The position numbers and the translations under genes are program-made. The notes under the pieces were generated by a model that ran no database searches, was not told the origin of the DNA, and saw only the letters and a list, made by a program, of their open reading frames with translations. Below are positions 61,797-64,000 of a stretch of DNA of 64,000 bases, one piece after another (within the stretch, counting starts at the first letter, position 1; every line of letters starts with the position of its first letter). The stretch comes from Flavihumibacter petaseus NBRC 106054 (GTDB lineage Bacteria; Bacteroidota; Bacteroidia; Chitinophagales; Chitinophagaceae), in contig NZ_BBWV01000001.1 of assembly GCF_000974785.1 (NCBI RefSeq), positions 496,001-560,000 on the forward strand, written 5' to 3'.

Positions 61797-64000
61797 ATGT
61801 TGAGCGAATACGATATTCAGCAATGGCTGGTCAGACAACTGGCGGCCAGTCTGCACCTCGAACCCGAATTGATTGATATTCGTGAACCCTTTGCGCATTA
61901 CGGTCTAAGTTCCGGTGAAGCCGTCAGCCTTTCGGGGGAACTGGAAGAATTGCTGGGAAGAAGATTATCTCCCACCCTGGTTTACGAATATCCCAGCATC
62001 TTTACCCTTGCACAATTCCTGGTTCAGGCAGATGATCACGCTGATATAAGCAGGGTGGGCAACCCGCTTCCGGATGAGCACCCGGAACCCAAGCACCATG
62101 AAGCAGTTGCGATCATTGGTATCAGTTGCCGTTTCCCGGGAGCAAAAGATCCTGATGCTTTCTGGGAACTCTTGCGAACAGGTACTGACGCGATCACAGC
62201 CGCACCAGAAGAAAGAAAAAACATTTCCCAATGGGGAGGATTCCTGGAAAACATTGACCAGTTCGACCCTTTTTTCTTTGGCATTTCTCCCGTGGAAGCA
62301 GCAGGCATGGACCCGCAGCAACGGCTGTTAATGGAACTCTCCTGGGAATTGCTGGATGATGCCAACCTGAACAAAGATGCCATAACCGGCACCGACACTG
62401 GTGTATTTATCGGCATCGCATTGAACGAGTACAGCCAGCTGCAATTGGGGAACACAGATATGCTGACCAGTCATTCCGGAACAGGAAATGCCTTATCCAT
62501 TGCAGCTAACCGGATCTCCTATTACTACGATCTCCATGGGCCAAGCATGGCTATTGATACCGCCTGCTCTTCTTCCCTGTCAGCCCTCCATCTGGCTTGT
62601 AAAAGTCTGCGGGATGGCGAATGCAGCATGGCTATCGCTGGCGGCGTGAATATTATGCTTTCACCGGTGCATGCCATTGCTTTCACGAAAGCAGGTGTGC
62701 TTTCCCCCGATGGAAGATGCAAAGCCTTTGATGCCCGGGCAAATGGTTATGTGCGGGGAGAAGGTGGCGGACTCGTTCTGTTGAAACCATTGGAGGCGGC
62801 ATTAAGAGACGGCGATACGATTCATGCGGTTATCCGCGGAAGCGCCATGCGGCAGGATGGCCGGACCAACGGCCTGATGGCGCCCAGCCGTGAATCACAG
62901 GAAGCGCTTCTGGTAGCAGCGTGTCAGCAAGCCGGCGTAGCGCCATCACACCTGCAATATGTCGAAACACACGGCACAGGCACCCTCCTGGGTGATGCCA
63001 TGGAAGCTGCAGCTCTAGGGGCTGTTATGGGCAGGGATCGTATTGTAGGGCCATGTATTATCGGAACTGTAAAGAGCAATATAGGTCACCTGGAAGCAGC
63101 TGCCGGCATCGCCGGACTGATCAAGGTGATCCTGTCTATGCGGCACAAAATGATCCCGGCCTCCCTGCACTACCTGTTGCCCAATCCGCATCTTGCCTTT
63201 GACACGTTGCACCTACAGGTACAGCAAATCATATCGGCCTGGCCGTTGAACGAGGGTACTGCACTGGCAGGTGTCAGCTCCTTCGGGTTTGGCGGCACAA
63301 ATGTTCATGTGATCATTTCCAAAGAATACAAAACTGAGTTGCCAGATGCTGCTGTCACTGGCAACGATACAGCAGGGGTATATTTATTACCCCTTTCATC
63401 AGGCGGGGAACAGGCACTCCGACAACTTGCTGATCAATTTCGGGTAATGCTTTCCGATAGTTCCCTGTCTGTCCGCGCGATCTGCAGCGCTGCTGCCTGG
63501 CGGCGAAGCCAGCAATTTCCCCGGATTGCCGTCATGGGGAACAACCGTGAACAAATGATCGCAGGTCTGACAGCTTTCCAGCATGGATTGCCTGATACCG
63601 GATTAACTGTTGGTGATGAGGCAGTGACCCCGAACCGCAGGCTTGCCTTTATATTTCCCGGCCAGGGAGGGCAATGGCCTGGCATGGGAAGGGAACTGTT
63701 AAGATCTTCACCAGTATTTGCCGGCAAAATCAGGGAACTGGATAGCCTGATGCAACAATACCAGGACTGGTCACTCGAAGACTATCTGCAGTGCCATATA
63801 AGTTCCCAAAATGACCAGGAGATTGACATCATTCAGCCTGCCATTTTTGCAATCCAGGTAGGTCTTGCAGCAGTATTCGGGCACTGGGGAATCACTCCGG
63901 ATGCCGTAGCAGGACACAGTATGGGCGAAGTTGCCGCTGCACAGGTTGCCGGAAAGATTAACCTTGAAGATGCTGTTCGCATTATCTGCAGGCGCAGTCA
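61797..64000 (+). CDS. type I polyketide synthase, ACP-KS-AT start, cut by the window end
   Basis: The frame is open from ATG 61797 to the last base with 734 codons visible. Domains: a loading ACP (about 1-80; YGLSSGEAVSLSGELEELLG with the phosphopantetheine Ser, typical of FAAL-partner ACPs), a ketosynthase (about 100-520) with Cys257 in DTACSSSL, His392 in ETHGTGT and His431 in NIGHLEAAAG, and an acyltransferase with GQGGQWPGMG and Ser708 in GHSMGEVAAA. The AT specificity motif lies outside. The FAAL is expected to charge the ACP with a fatty acid, which the KS then extends. Confidence 0.93.
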   Translation, partial: MLSEYDIQQWLVRQLAASLHLEPELIDIREPFAHYGLSSGEAVSLSGELEELLGRRLSPTLVYEYPSIFTLAQFLVQADDHADISRVGNPLPDEHPEPKHHEAVAIIGISCRFPGAKDPDAFWELLRTGTDAITAAPEERKNISQWGGFLENIDQFDPFFFGISPVEAAGMDPQQRLLMELSWELLDDANLNKDAITGTDTGVFIGIALNEYSQLQLGNTDMLTSHSGTGNALSIAANRISYYYDLHGPSMAIDTACSSSLSALHLACKSLRDGECSMAIAGGVNIMLSPVHAIAFTKAGVLSPDGRCKAFDARANGYVRGEGGGLVLLKPLEAALRDGDTIHAVIRGSAMRQDGRTNGLMAPSRESQEALLVAACQQAGVAPSHLQYVETHGTGTLLGDAMEAAALGAVMGRDRIVGPCIIGTVKSNIGHLEAAAGIAGLIKVILSMRHKMIPASLHYLLPNPHLAFDTLHLQVQQIISAWPLNEGTALAGVSSFGFGGTNVHVIISKEYKTELPDAAVTGNDTAGVYLLPLSSGGEQALRQLADQFRVMLSDSSLSVRAICSAAAWRRSQQFPRIAVMGNNREQMIAGLTAFQHGLPDTGLTVGDEAVTPNRRLAFIFPGQGGQWPGMGRELLRSSPVFAGKIRELDSLMQQYQDWSLEDYLQCHISSQNDQEIDIIQPAIFAIQVGLAAVFGHWGITPDAVAGHSMGEVAAAQVAGKINLEDAVRIICRRS

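Noticed and set aside
1-64000. CRISPR arrays, tRNA or rRNA genes
   Set aside because: No regularly spaced direct repeats of CRISPR size and no tRNA- or rRNA-like segment was recognised by eye in the gene-free stretches.

Overview
The window comes from a member of the Bacteroidota, most likely the Chitinophagaceae or a close relative. The evidence is a SusC/SusD pair with downstream glycosidases, a secreted lyase with a type IX secretion (Por) tail, a Reg_prop/Y_Y_Y sensor kinase with a LytTR regulator, very many lipoproteins, and TAnnTTTG-type -7 boxes instead of sigma70 -10 boxes. Base composition is close to 50% GC throughout. I see no tRNA, rRNA, CRISPR array or intact transposase gene.

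Layout. 1-6.6 kb: a 5'-truncated DUF4241-like gene, an HtrA-like protease without PDZ domain, an alpha/beta hydrolase, and a run of small, mostly unrecognised proteins. The run includes a lipoprotein, a decayed carboxypeptidase-regulatory-domain gene and a macro-domain protein. 6.6-9.8 kb: a GH127 arabinofuranosidase and an SPFH protein with a small membrane partner. 10.4-17.0 kb: a complete RND efflux system under a TetR repressor with two copies of the same palindromic operator, followed by fabF. 18.3-18.9 kb: a gene-free block of inverted repeats. 18.9-20.9 kb: a GH43 arabinanase-like lipoprotein and two paralogous small lipoproteins. 21.2-27.2 kb: a LytTR/sensor-kinase pair and a Na+/H+ antiporter. 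27.4-29.5 kb: HEAT-like, leucine-rich-repeat and SH3-like proteins. 29.6-39.2 kb: a polysaccharide utilization locus (SusC, SusD, GH71/99-like, GH97, IPT-LamG lipoprotein) ending in a rho-independent terminator.

39.4-50.5 kb: a lipocalin-like protein, a DUF202 membrane protein, an MBL-rhodanese sulfur enzyme, a phosphoketolase plus acetate kinase pair (sugar phosphate to acetyl phosphate to acetate plus ATP), an ArsR-SRPBCC pair with a 42-bp operator palindrome, a translationally coupled histidine kinase / response regulator / response-regulator-adenylyl-cyclase trio, and a YitT transporter. 50.8-54.1 kb: a small lipoprotein, a T9SS-exported polysaccharide lyase with three PKD repeats, and a beta-barrel protein. 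54.1 kb: an APS kinase.

54.6-64.0 kb and beyond the right edge: the most interesting part, the start of a biosynthetic gene cluster. Leftward it carries a KAS III didomain protein, a cytochrome P450 and a 4'-phosphopantetheinyl transferase. Rightward it carries a fatty acyl-AMP ligase, a luciferase-like monooxygenase and a type I polyketide synthase beginning ACP-KS-AT, cut by the window end. The logic reads as fatty acid activation, loading on the PKS ACP, extension, and oxidation by the monooxygenase and P450. The KAS III didomain has one intact Cys-His-Asn triad and a second half in which all three residues are gone. Product and novelty cannot be judged from this window alone.
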